12,900 nucleotides of DNA from DATAYF01 sp036272735 (lineage in GTDB: Bacteria; Chloroflexota; Ktedonobacteria; Ktedonobacterales; Ktedonobacteraceae). Within the stretch, counting starts at the first letter, position 1. Each line of letters begins with the position of its first letter. The notes beneath the pieces were generated by a model. It did not search any database. It saw only the letters and a program-made list of their open reading frames with translations, and was not told where the DNA came from. Shown piece by piece: positions 1 to 6,670 of this stretch. Location of the stretch: positions 1 through 12,900 of the forward strand of contig DATAYF010000528.1 in the NCBI GenBank assembly GCA_036272735.1. The letters are read 5' to 3'. The position numbers were made by a program, and so were the translations under genes.

Positions 1-1184
1 AGCTTTTGCCGCAACTGCTGGACGCCAGGCAGCGGGTGCGCCGGTCGGGAAGCCACTTTGCGGCTACCAGAGTCATACAGTGGCTGGCGCTCTCGGCAGA
101 AGAGGCGGGACAGTTGCGCCTGGCCTATCAGGAGAGTCTGGCCGCCCTCGACCTGATCGAGCAGACGGCGAGCTATGCCCTGCTCAAAGGGTACTTTAAG
201 GATGTCCTGGCGATGGTGTTGTATCAGTGGAATCGGCTGGAAGAGGCGCGTGGCTGGCTGCGAACGGTCATTCAGGATGCCGCTACCTGGCAGCAGAGTG
301 ATTTACTCCTGTTGGGATACATCCGCCTGATGCAAGTCGAGCTGGCGAGAGGAGATCTGTCTGCTGTCCAGCAAGCACTGCAAGAGTTTGAGCAGTTGGA
401 AGGATATCAAGGATATCACCGCCGGAACTGGCTGCCCATCATGCGAGCACAGTGGTGGCTGGCCCAGGGACAGATGAAGGAGGCAGCCGACTGGGCGGTG
501 AGCTTTCCAGAAGGGGCATGGGAACGCAGCTTGTATGACGCTTTCCCGGTCGTGATGCGGGTGTATTTTGCAGAGCTTCGTTGGACAGAGGCGCTGGAGC
601 TGCTGGAGCGCTTTAGCGGGAGTCTGGGTCGTTCGGCCAACAGCAGGATCACCCTCACATATCTGGCCCAGTACATGGTGGCGCTGCATCACGCAGGCCA
701 GAACGAGCAAGCCCACGAGGTCGCGGCGCGCCTATTTGCCTTGACCGAACCAGAGGGCTACCTGCGCGTGTACCTGGATGAAGGCGAACCGATGCGCCAG
801 GCACTTGAGGCACTGCTCACTCCACACTCCCAGCAGCATGAGTTGGCTCCTTCCACCAGAGCCTATATCTCAAAGCTGCTGGCCGTTTTCGAGCAGGAGC
901 GGCAAGGCGCAGGCACATCCCTGGCGGCACCCACTCCCAAGCCTGCTCTTTCCTCTGCGCAGCAGGCATCGGCTGTTTTCTCCGCGCCGGGTGCTTCCCT
1001 GACCCGGCGTGAGCAAGAAGTCTTGCGCCTGCTGGCCACCGGAGCCTCTAATCAGGAGATCGCCCAGACCCTGGTGATCGAGCTGCCCACGGTCAAGAAA
1101 CATGTCAGCAACCTGCTCGGCAAGCTGCGAGCCTCTAGCCGCACGCAGGCGATTAGCCGGGCACGTGCCCTCTCACTGCTCTAA
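1..1184 (+). CDS. LuxR-family transcriptional regulator, MalT-like, C-terminal part (5' end outside window)
   Basis: The frame is open from the left edge (first full codon at base 3) to the TAA at 1182-1184, so the true start lies upstream. A TTG at base 6 is in frame but has no visible ribosome binding site. Most of the visible ~390 residues are helical and leucine/alanine-rich with repeated W-L-A-x-G-x-x-x-E-A patterns, as in the TPR-like region of MalT/LAL regulators. A proline/alanine/serine-rich linker follows (about bases 905-995). The last ~60 residues are a LuxR helix-turn-helix: LTRREQEVLRLLATGASNQE, then IAQTLVIELPTVKKHVSNLL. In this family an N-terminal AAA+ ATPase domain binds the inducer and the C-terminal HTH binds DNA as a multimer. 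The ATPase part is not in the window, so the signal cannot be named. Its co-directional position suggests, but does not prove, control of the downstream genes. Confidence 0.9.
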   Translation, partial: LLPQLLDARQRVRRSGSHFAATRVIQWLALSAEEAGQLRLAYQESLAALDLIEQTASYALLKGYFKDVLAMVLYQWNRLEEARGWLRTVIQDAATWQQSDLLLLGYIRLMQVELARGDLSAVQQALQEFEQLEGYQGYHRRNWLPIMRAQWWLAQGQMKEAADWAVSFPEGAWERSLYDAFPVVMRVYFAELRWTEALELLERFSGSLGRSANSRITLTYLAQYMVALHHAGQNEQAHEVAARLFALTEPEGYLRVYLDEGEPMRQALEALLTPHSQQHELAPSTRAYISKLLAVFEQERQGAGTSLAAPTPKPALSSAQQASAVFSAPGASLTRREQEVLRLLATGASNQEIAQTLVIELPTVKKHVSNLLGKLRASSRTQAISRARALSLL

Positions 1185-1365
1185 CCTGATTCCTCCCAAC
1201 AGGTGCCCTTCCTCCTCATACAACTACTCCCTTTGGCATACTTTTGACGACTGTGGAATGGCTCGCGTTCTGCTATGCTTTTCCCAGAGTGGTGTTCAGG
1301 AATGGTGATCTTCCTTCCGAGCACGGCGCGGAGGCAGTGAAACGCGCAGAATGCGGAGGAGGCAA

Positions 1366-1590
1366 ATGTACTACGCGATACGTGTCCAAGGACACCTGAG
1401 CCCGTCCTGGCAAGACCGCTTTGGCGGACTCTGCATCGAGCAGCAGGAGACCGGGACGACGCTGCTTTCGGGGACGCTGCCGGATCAGTCCGCGCTGCAT
1501 GGAGTGCTCCTACAGATCATCCGTCTCGGTCTGACCCTGCTCTCGCTTGAAACGAGCGAGGCGCCGAACGAGACAGGGGATGATCTCTGA
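1366..1590 (+). CDS. Small conserved protein (74 aa), unknown function
   Basis: The start is chosen at ATG 1366 because GGAGGAGG at 1355-1362 sits 3 bases upstream as a very strong ribosome binding site. The in-frame ATG at 1351 lies before this site and has none of its own. The protein begins MYYAIRVQGHLSPSWQDRF and continues with G-T-T-L-L-S-G, DQSALHGVL and LGLTLLSLE. From memory this pattern (short beta strands, 'W-x-x-x-F-x-G', 'L-x-G-x-x-x-DQ-A-L-H-G-x-L-x-x-I-x-x-L-G-L-x-L-L-S') recurs in small proteins of Chloroflexota and Actinobacteria that are often beside regulators or transporters. I know of no established function. There are no membrane segments and no signal peptide. The acidic C-terminal extension after LETSE is probably variable. 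It could be a small ligand-binding or regulatory accessory protein, but that is a guess. Confidence 0.72.
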   Translation: MYYAIRVQGHLSPSWQDRFGGLCIEQQETGTTLLSGTLPDQSALHGVLLQIIRLGLTLLSLETSEAPNETGDDL

Positions 1591-1813
1591 GCCGCGCGCA
1601 AAGGGAATGCAGAAGCTTTTCTGGTTGCGTGAGCACGGGTCGCGAATAGTCCTCCCGCATACGCGCGGAAAGCCGGTCAGATTTCTGCTCGATGGTTCTG
1701 TCCTCGGAGTGACGCGCGAAAACACTCCTGGAGTCTGACTCCCGCGAGCTGACTGCGGACAAGCGTGAGAAGGACACACAACAGGCTGTTTAACGACAGG
1801 TGAAAGGTAGGTT

Positions 1814-2191
1814 ATGACAATGGCTAATGAAAAAATTCTGATGGTGACGATGTCAGTCACCGATATGGCGAAGGCCAAAGCGTTCTACGCGGAGCAATTG
1901 GGCTGGTCCGTCACCCAAGACTACGGAGAAGGCGATCGGCACTGGGTCACGCTTTCGCTCCCAGGAGGAGGCGCCACTCTGACGCTGTCGACGATGCATG
2001 GAAAGCTGAAACCGGGGACGATGACGCTCTATCTCTCGACTTCAAATATTGAAGCGACGTACAACGAACTCAAAGCAAAGGGCGCCGAGGTCCACGAAGT
2101 GAAGGATGACCTGTATGGGCCGGGTTCTGGCGTCAAGTGGTTTAATCTTCATGATCCCGATGGCAACCGATGGCTGGTGGTTCAGTCCTAG
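1814..2191 (+). CDS. VOC-superfamily protein (glyoxalase/bleomycin-resistance/dioxygenase fold)
   Basis: 125 residues, the usual length of a single-module VOC protein made of two beta-alpha-beta-beta-beta units. Unit one starts at about residue 9 with the signature V-T-D-M-A-K-A-K-A-F-Y-A-E-Q-L-G-W (residues 15-31). Unit two contains the helix I-E-A-T-Y-N-E-L-K-A-K-G-A-E-V (79-93) and ends in the hallmark DPDGN (114-118). The residue that is often a metal-binding glutamate after DPDGN is not obvious here (RWLVVQ), and the first strand has no histidine, so metal-dependent catalysis is doubtful and a binding role is possible. Family members include glyoxalase I, extradiol dioxygenases, fosfomycin-modifying enzymes and bleomycin-binding resistance proteins. 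The start at 1814 has AAAGG at 1803-1807; the second ATG at 1820 is equally placed after GGTAGG. It lies upstream of a UvrA-like ATPase and an exporter, which favours a resistance or detoxification role. Confidence 0.85.
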   Translation: MTMANEKILMVTMSVTDMAKAKAFYAEQLGWSVTQDYGEGDRHWVTLSLPGGGATLTLSTMHGKLKPGTMTLYLSTSNIEATYNELKAKGAEVHEVKDDLYGPGSGVKWFNLHDPDGNRWLVVQS

Positions 2192-2479
2192 TCGCATCTG
2201 CGATCTATGGGCGGCCATCATTCCCATGATCGAGGCGCCTCGCCTTCCAGGGAGCAGGTCACAACGAATCAGACGCGCGCTGCCTTGCCATAGAGGCAGC
2301 GCACAGAACAACGCGCGTTCGAGAGATACGCGATAAACGTGAAAAAAAGAAGACGTTTTACCCATCCTTCTATGTACTACTGCTCCTTTGTAGAGCCAGG
2401 AGCAAAGACGCAAAAAGCCTGTACAAAGGCGTTCGGCCAGCAGAACGCCTGGTGAAAAGATCTGGAGCGAAGAGAGAGT
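2192..2479 (+). promoter_or_regulatory. Leader region of the UvrA-like gene with several hairpins and a possible 27-codon leader ORF
   Basis: This 288-base gap holds no ordinary gene. Seen directly: an 8-bp stem GCGCTGCC (2277-2284)/GGCAGCGC (2295-2302); a 10-bp perfect palindrome AACGCGCGTT at 2310-2319; a 7-bp stem TGCTCCT (2381-2387)/AGGAGCA (2398-2404); and an 8-bp stem AGGCGTTC (2427-2434)/GAACGCCT (2443-2450). In addition CCTTTGTA (2385-2392) is exactly complementary to TACAAAGG (2422-2429), a pairing that would break both of the last two hairpins. A small frame, ATG 2372 to TGA 2453-2455, runs through all of these segments. It has no clear ribosome binding site. No hairpin is followed by a T-run, so an intrinsic terminator is not evident. 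The arrangement resembles attenuation or translational control leaders of resistance genes, but this is inference. Confidence 0.4.
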
Positions 2480-4705
2480 ATGGTTCAAGAATATATCGAG
2501 ATTCGTGGCGCATGCGAGAACAACCTCAAGGATGTCTCGCTGAGGCTGCCTAAGCGCAAGATCATCATTTTTACCGGCGTGTCGGGTTCGGGGAAGTCCT
2601 CGCTGGTCTTTGATACCATTGCCAATGAAGCGCAGCGACTCCTGTTTGAGAATTTTAGTATGTTCGTGCGCAATTTCCTGCCGCGCTATCCCCAACCACA
2701 TGCTGATGCGATTGAGAACCTGAGCATGGCAGTAATTGTGGACCAGAAGCGTCTAGGAGGTGGATCGCAATCGACGGTGGGGACCGTGACGGACATCGCG
2801 TCCGTGCTGCGGTTGCTCTTTTCGCGCATCGGCACACCGTCTGTCGGTTCTGCCAACGCGTTTTCCTTCAACGATCCCCAGGGCATGTGCCCGGAATGCA
2901 ATGGCCTGGGCCGTAAGGTCGGCATTACCCCGGATGCGCTGATTGACACCACCAAATCGCTGAACGAGGGTGCGGTCATCGCCCCTGGCCTTGCCAACCT
3001 GGAAAGCGAGCTGTATGCGCGTTCTGGCTTCTTCGACAACGACAAGAAGATCGCCGACTATACCCCAGAAGAACTGGACCTGCTGCTCTACAGCGAACCG
3101 CGCAAACACACCGGCCTGCCGTACAATACCTATGAGGGTCTGGTGTACAAGTTCAATCGCAAGTTTGTGACGCGCGATATCCAGACGCTCTCGCCGCGCA
3201 TCCGACAAAAGGTCGAGCCGTTCTTGAAGCTCGGCCCCTGTCCGCTCTGCAAGGGGGCCCGGCTCAACCAGGAGGCGCTGAACTGCAAGATTAACGGCTA
3301 CAATATCGCCGAGTTGTCGGCGATGGAGGTGGACGAGTTGGTGGAAGTGGTGAAGGGGATCACCGACCCGGCGGTGGCACCACTCGTGCGCACCTTGACC
3401 GAGCGGCTGCAACATCTGGTGGAGATTGGCTTGGAGTATCTGAGCCTGGATCGACTGACCGATACCCTGTCCGGCGGCGAATCGCAGCGGGTCAAAATGG
3501 TCAAGCATCTCAACGGCAGCCTGGTCGATGTCCTCTACGTCTTTGACGAACCGAGCGTCGGACTGCACCCGCGCGATGTCCATCGCTTGAACGAACTCCT
3601 GGCGAAACTACGCGAGAAAGGCAATACCGTGCTGGTGGTAGAGCACGATCCCGATGTGATCAAGGTCGCCGATTATGTGGTGGATATGGGACCCCATGCC
3701 GGCAGCGAAGGCGGCCAGGTTGTCTACGAAGGCAGCTACGCCGGCTTGCTTCAAGCCGATACCCTCACCGGCAACCATCTGCTGCAGAAGAGGCCGCTCA
3801 AGGAGTCCTTCCGCCGGGCGAGCGGCAGCCTGCCGATTGTTCATGCCACCATCAATAACCTGAAGGACGTGAGTGTGGATATTCCCACAGGGATCCTGAC
3901 AGTCATCACGGGGGTGGCCGGTTCTGGCAAAAGCTCACTCATCAATGAAGCCTTCCTCAGTCAGCACCAGGGAGCAGTGGTAATTGATCAAGCATCCCTG
4001 GGCACCTCCAGTCGCTCCAATCCTGCGACCTATACTGGTATCATGGATGACGTGCGCAAGGCGTTTGCCACCGCCAACAAGGTCGACGCCGGCCTGTTTA
4101 GTTTTAACTCAAAGGGGGCCTGTCCCAACTGTCAGGGGCTTGGGGTGACCTATACGGACCTTGGCTTCTTGGAGGGAGTGAAGCTTCCGTGCGAGGTGTG
4201 CGATGGGAAGCGCTTTAAGGACGAGGTTCTGGCCTATCTCTGGCACGGGAAATCCATTGCGGAGGTGTTGAACCTGACCGTGCAGCAGGCGCTGGCGTTT
4301 TTGCAGATCAAAGAAGTGCAGCCCAAGCTGCAGGCGTTGAGCGATGTGGGTCTGGACTACCTGACGCTGGGCCAACCCCTGAGCACCCTCTCCGGGGGCG
4401 AGTGTCAGCGCATTAAGCTCGCCAGCGAACTGCACAAACGGGGCAGTATCTATGTCATGGATGAGCCGACCACGGGTCTGCACCTCTCGGACATCGATCG
4501 CCTGCTCACCATCATGGATCGGTTGGTCGATGGCGGCAACACCGTCGTCGTTATCGAGCACCATCTCGATGTGATTCGCCACGCTGACTGGATCATTGAT
4601 ATGGGTCCGCAGGGAGGCAATAAGGGAGGCAAGGTTATCTTCGAGGGGACACCACAAGCACTCCTGGGCGCAAAGCAGTCGCTAACGAGTAAGTATGTGG
4701 GATAG
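2480..4705 (+). CDS. UvrA-like ABC ATPase, short class lacking the UvrB-binding region
   Basis: A 741-residue protein with two ABC ATPase halves in UvrA order. First half: Walker A G-V-S-G-S-G-K-S-S (33-41), signature LSGGESQR (330-337), Walker B with DEPSVGLHPRD (D356, E357). Second half: Walker A G-V-A-G-S-G-K-S-S (478-486), signature LSGGECQR (637-644), Walker B DEPTTGLH (D661, E662). The second-half zinc finger is complete, C548-x2-C551-x19-C571-x2-C574. In the first half only the distal pair C137/C140 (FSFNDPQGMCPEC) and C254/C257 remain. The proximal CxxC and the UvrB-binding insertion of full-length UvrA (about 940 residues) are absent. UvrA scans DNA for bulky adducts and loads UvrB. 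Short UvrA2/DrrC-type relatives are associated with tolerance of DNA-binding drugs. The start ATG has GGAG at 2464-2467 and a GAGAGAG run just upstream. An MFS exporter follows 42 bases after the stop. It is probably not the housekeeping uvrA. Confidence 0.92.
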   Translation: MVQEYIEIRGACENNLKDVSLRLPKRKIIIFTGVSGSGKSSLVFDTIANEAQRLLFENFSMFVRNFLPRYPQPHADAIENLSMAVIVDQKRLGGGSQSTVGTVTDIASVLRLLFSRIGTPSVGSANAFSFNDPQGMCPECNGLGRKVGITPDALIDTTKSLNEGAVIAPGLANLESELYARSGFFDNDKKIADYTPEELDLLLYSEPRKHTGLPYNTYEGLVYKFNRKFVTRDIQTLSPRIRQKVEPFLKLGPCPLCKGARLNQEALNCKINGYNIAELSAMEVDELVEVVKGITDPAVAPLVRTLTERLQHLVEIGLEYLSLDRLTDTLSGGESQRVKMVKHLNGSLVDVLYVFDEPSVGLHPRDVHRLNELLAKLREKGNTVLVVEHDPDVIKVADYVVDMGPHAGSEGGQVVYEGSYAGLLQADTLTGNHLLQKRPLKESFRRASGSLPIVHATINNLKDVSVDIPTGILTVITGVAGSGKSSLINEAFLSQHQGAVVIDQASLGTSSRSNPATYTGIMDDVRKAFATANKVDAGLFSFNSKGACPNCQGLGVTYTDLGFLEGVKLPCEVCDGKRFKDEVLAYLWHGKSIAEVLNLTVQQALAFLQIKEVQPKLQALSDVGLDYLTLGQPLSTLSGGECQRIKLASELHKRGSIYVMDEPTTGLHLSDIDRLLTIMDRLVDGGNTVVVIEHHLDVIRHADWIIDMGPQGGNKGGKVIFEGTPQALLGAKQSLTSKYVG

Positions 4706-4734
4706 ACGCTGTTGGCCCAAAGACGCCTCATGGA

Positions 4735-4740
4735 AAGGAG
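4735..4740 (+). promoter_or_regulatory. Ribosome binding site that decides the exporter start
   Basis: AAGGAG lies 7 bases before GTG 4748. It comes after the TTG at 4712 that would give a longer protein with no binding site, so the GTG is preferred. Confidence 0.7.
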
Positions 4741-4747
4741 CCTGTTT

Positions 4748-5986
4748 GTGTTTGACGCTCTCAAATTGAAGGTCGAACGTCACCCACTGCGTTCCCATGC
4801 CTTTCAACGCTTATGGTTGGGGCTCAGCATTTCCTATCTGGGAGACCAATTTACGACGATTGCTTTACTCTGGTTCGTCTTACAACTCACTGGATCAGGA
4901 GTAGCGCTCAGTCTCGTGCTTTTGTGTTTTCAACTTCCCGCCATGCTGACTGGACCATTGCTTGGAACAGCGTTGGATCGCTGGCAGCCTCGTCTGGTAA
5001 TGGGACTAGATAACTGCATGCGTGCACTGCTGATCGGGGCCATTCCCGTTCTCTCATGGGTGGGCGTCTTGCAGTTGTGGCAGATCTATGCGCTAGCTTT
5101 GTTCGCAGGAGCGCTCTCTCCTGCTACAGGGGCAGGCGTGCGCGTCATCTTGCCACACCTGGTCCCAGAGGAGGCTCTTGAACGAGCCAATGCCCTTGCT
5201 TCAACCAGCTTGCAGTTCGCGTCGCTGCTTGGTCCCGTACTCGCCGGAATGCTGGGTGCCTCGGTAGGAGGAGCGTTTGCGCTGTTGATCGACGCGATGA
5301 GCTTCCTCCTCATGGGGCTCCTCGTTTTTTCGCTGCCTCCCATCGCTCGTCATACGACGAGCGAAGCGTCGGAAGTGCAGCACACCTGGTTGAGTGGCTT
5401 TAATCTGCTCGTCCGTACCAGGGAGATCCGTCTGCTCACAAGCTTATCAGTGCTCTTCTTTTTCTCGTATGGTCCTCTTGAAGCAGCCCTGCCTCTCTAC
5501 AGCGACAAGATCCTGCATGCTGGCGTCCAGGGATACGGCTTGCTCTGGACGGGCTTTGGGGTAGGAGCACTGATCGGCGCGTTGTTCACCAGTTTCGTTG
5601 CTGCCCGGTTCCGGCCAGGGTTGAGCCAACCGCTGATCGCTCTCCTGTGGGGAGGATTCCTTTGCCCGCTGATGATCTTCCATTCGTTGCCCCTGGCGCT
5701 TCTGTGCCTAGCCCTGGGCGCGTGTTCCTGGGCACCGTATCTGCCGATAGAAGCCTCGCTGTTGCAGCGACTCATTCCGCCGACCATGCGAGGACAGGTC
5801 TTCGGTGCGCGTCTTGCTCTGACGACTGTGGCGGCCCCACTCGGAACATTGATGGGCGGGCACCTTCTCCAATACCTCTCTCCTGACCTGGTGATTGGCC
5901 TTTCTGGCATGGCATGTATGCTGGCTGGGGTAGGAGGATTGCTTTCTCCAACGATGCGCGGCTTGGACAGGAAAGCGATCAGGTGA
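4748..5986 (+). CDS. MFS drug-efflux-type transporter
   Basis: With the GTG start at 4748 the protein has 412 residues, typical for a 12-helix major facilitator. The N-terminal helix region reads LWLGLSISYLGDQFTTIALL, followed by a motif-A-like loop GPLLGTALDRWQPRL (about residues 69-83) between helices 2 and 3. A central hydrophilic loop (around residues 195-215, HTTSEASEVQHTW) separates the two six-helix halves. The overall pattern is that of the MefA/EntS-like MFS exporters, which expel macrolides, siderophores or other hydrophobic compounds using the proton gradient. The substrate cannot be read from the sequence. It begins 42 bases after the UvrA-like gene without an intervening terminator, so the two are probably co-transcribed. 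A remnant of a Tn3 transposase begins about 50 bases after its stop. Confidence 0.9.
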   Translation: MFDALKLKVERHPLRSHAFQRLWLGLSISYLGDQFTTIALLWFVLQLTGSGVALSLVLLCFQLPAMLTGPLLGTALDRWQPRLVMGLDNCMRALLIGAIPVLSWVGVLQLWQIYALALFAGALSPATGAGVRVILPHLVPEEALERANALASTSLQFASLLGPVLAGMLGASVGGAFALLIDAMSFLLMGLLVFSLPPIARHTTSEASEVQHTWLSGFNLLVRTREIRLLTSLSVLFFFSYGPLEAALPLYSDKILHAGVQGYGLLWTGFGVGALIGALFTSFVAARFRPGLSQPLIALLWGGFLCPLMIFHSLPLALLCLALGACSWAPYLPIEASLLQRLIPPTMRGQVFGARLALTTVAAPLGTLMGGHLLQYLSPDLVIGLSGMACMLAGVGGLLSPTMRGLDRKAIR

Positions 5987-6020
5987 AGAAGAGAGCGTAC
6001 CCGTAGGAGGAAAGGTAGCG

Positions 6021-6034
6021 TCCCGGCACCGGGA
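6021..6034. repeat. Short perfect inverted repeat after the exporter gene
   Basis: TCCCGG-CA-CCGGGA is a 6-bp stem with a 2-base centre, located between the exporter stop and the Tn3 transposase remnant. No T-run follows, so it is not a convincing terminator. It may mark the deletion or insertion junction. Confidence 0.3.
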
Positions 6035-6036
6035 GA

Positions 6037-6258
6037 GTGCCTGATATCATTGCCGTTTGGAATACCCGCTACATACAGGCGGCACTCGATCATCTGCAAG
6101 CCACAGGCTATCCGGTCCAGGAAAGCAACCTGGAGCATCTGTCGCCGATTACCTCGGCCCATATCAACTTGCATAGCTCGCATCATCTGGATTTGCAGAC
6201 CCCCAAAAAGCGGAAAGGACAACTGCGCCCCTTACGGACAATACCTCCGCTTTTCTGA
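6037..6258 (+). pseudogene. Tn3-family transposase TnpA, C-terminal remnant
   Basis: The ~73 residues match the end of Tn3-family TnpA as I know it: I-I-A-V-W-N-T-R-Y-I-Q-A-A-L-D-H-L, then G-Y-P-V, L-E-H-L-S-P, A-H-I-N-L-H and finally a basic stretch ending in PLRTIPPLF. Intact TnpA is about 1000 residues, so more than 90% of the gene, including the DDE catalytic residues, is missing. The frame is closed by a TAG at 6016-6018, and no further homology is visible upstream. The GTG at 6037 is only the first possible codon and is not a real start. A candidate terminal inverted repeat lies 5 bases after the stop, as expected for Tn3 elements, where tnpA ends against the terminal repeat. It shows that a Tn3-type transposon once bordered the resistance-like genes on the left. 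Confidence 0.75.
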
Positions 6259-6263
6259 AGAGG

Positions 6264-6301
6264 CTTAACGTTGTAAATTTCTCCGGCGGGTCTAATAGGC
6301 C
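6264..6301 (+). repeat. Candidate Tn3-family 38-bp terminal inverted repeat
   Basis: Read inward on the opposite strand, this 38-base segment starts GGCC and ends ACGTTAAG, the typical inner end of Tn3-family terminal repeats. Its place 5 bases after the TnpA remnant's stop codon fits. The outer end is GGCC instead of the usual GGGG, and no partner repeat was found in the window, so the element is decayed or its other end lies elsewhere. Confidence 0.5.
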
Positions 6302-6670
6302 ATTACACGCGTCTCATCATTCAGGAAAGAAAAACTCGTTTTCCGCAAAAAGCAAGTTGTTGCATTCGTATATACTCATGAAAAAGGCTAGTGCAATGGA
6401 CCGCCGCAAAGAATGCAATGGAAAGTTCACTATTACAACTTTGCACTGCAGCAGTGTGGTCTTTGCACTGCTGCGTCTGGGTTTGCACTGCTGCGTCTGG
6501 GTTTGCACTGCAGCAGCCAGAAAAATGAGGAGCAAGCGAACTGAGGAAAGGTTACTGCAAAATCCCACCACACGGTAGCCTGAAGAAGACAGAACCAATC
6601 AGCGAGGAAAATCAAAAGTGGGAATATGGTGGCCCCATTCGTCAAGACAGTGGAAAGGCAATTCTAAGAG
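6302..6670. other. Gene-free stretch with a repeat cluster
   Basis: No convincing protein gene: the small frames on both strands run through the low-complexity repeats. It holds two copies of TGCAATGGA (6392-6400, 6414-6422), the TTTGCACTGC repeat cluster (6440-6520), and a CCTGAAGAAG...AACCAATCAGC segment (6579-6603) that recurs inverted at 8475-8503. The last ~65 bases before 6671 are simply the downstream side of the orphan gene on the - strand. I see no clear terminator for it. Confidence 0.6.
6440..6520. repeat. Four direct repeats with TTTGCACTGC core, 20-22 bp spacing
   Basis: Copies of TTTGCACTGC begin at 6440, 6462, 6482 and 6502. The second and third are identical 20-base units (TTTGCACTGCTGCGTCTGGG). 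The first and fourth carry CTGCAGCAG instead of CTGCTGCG after the core. The distances of 22, 20 and 20 bases are close to two helical turns, which is what a row of protein-binding sites (operator or iteron array) would look like. No spacers of CRISPR length are present. The related pair TGCAATGGA at 6392 and 6414 has a similar 22-base spacing. Function unknown. Confidence 0.65.

Noticed and set aside
1241..1276. Promoter with TTGACG and TATGCT upstream of the small conserved gene
   Set aside because: The two boxes are about 24 bases apart, too far for a standard promoter.
1547..1738. A 63-codon + strand frame after the small conserved gene
   Set aside because: It overlaps the end of the better-supported gene in another frame, has no ribosome binding site and has an arginine-rich, motif-free product.
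2042..2701. A 219-codon open frame on the - strand spanning the VOC gene end, leader and UvrA-like start
   Set aside because: It covers the start of a well-supported + strand gene and the hairpin leader, and its product shows no recognisable motif.
2753..3583. A 276-codon open frame on the - strand within the UvrA-like gene
   Set aside because: It is antisense to clear Walker, signature and CxxC motifs. Long antisense frames are common in GC-rich coding DNA, and this one shows no domain or start signal.
6440..6520. CRISPR array
   Set aside because: Repeat units follow each other with practically no spacers, the units are only ~20 bases, and no cas gene is nearby.
6357..6578. Small protein of 73 codons on the + strand through the repeats
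   Set aside because: Its sequence is a translation of the direct repeats and it lacks a ribosome binding site.
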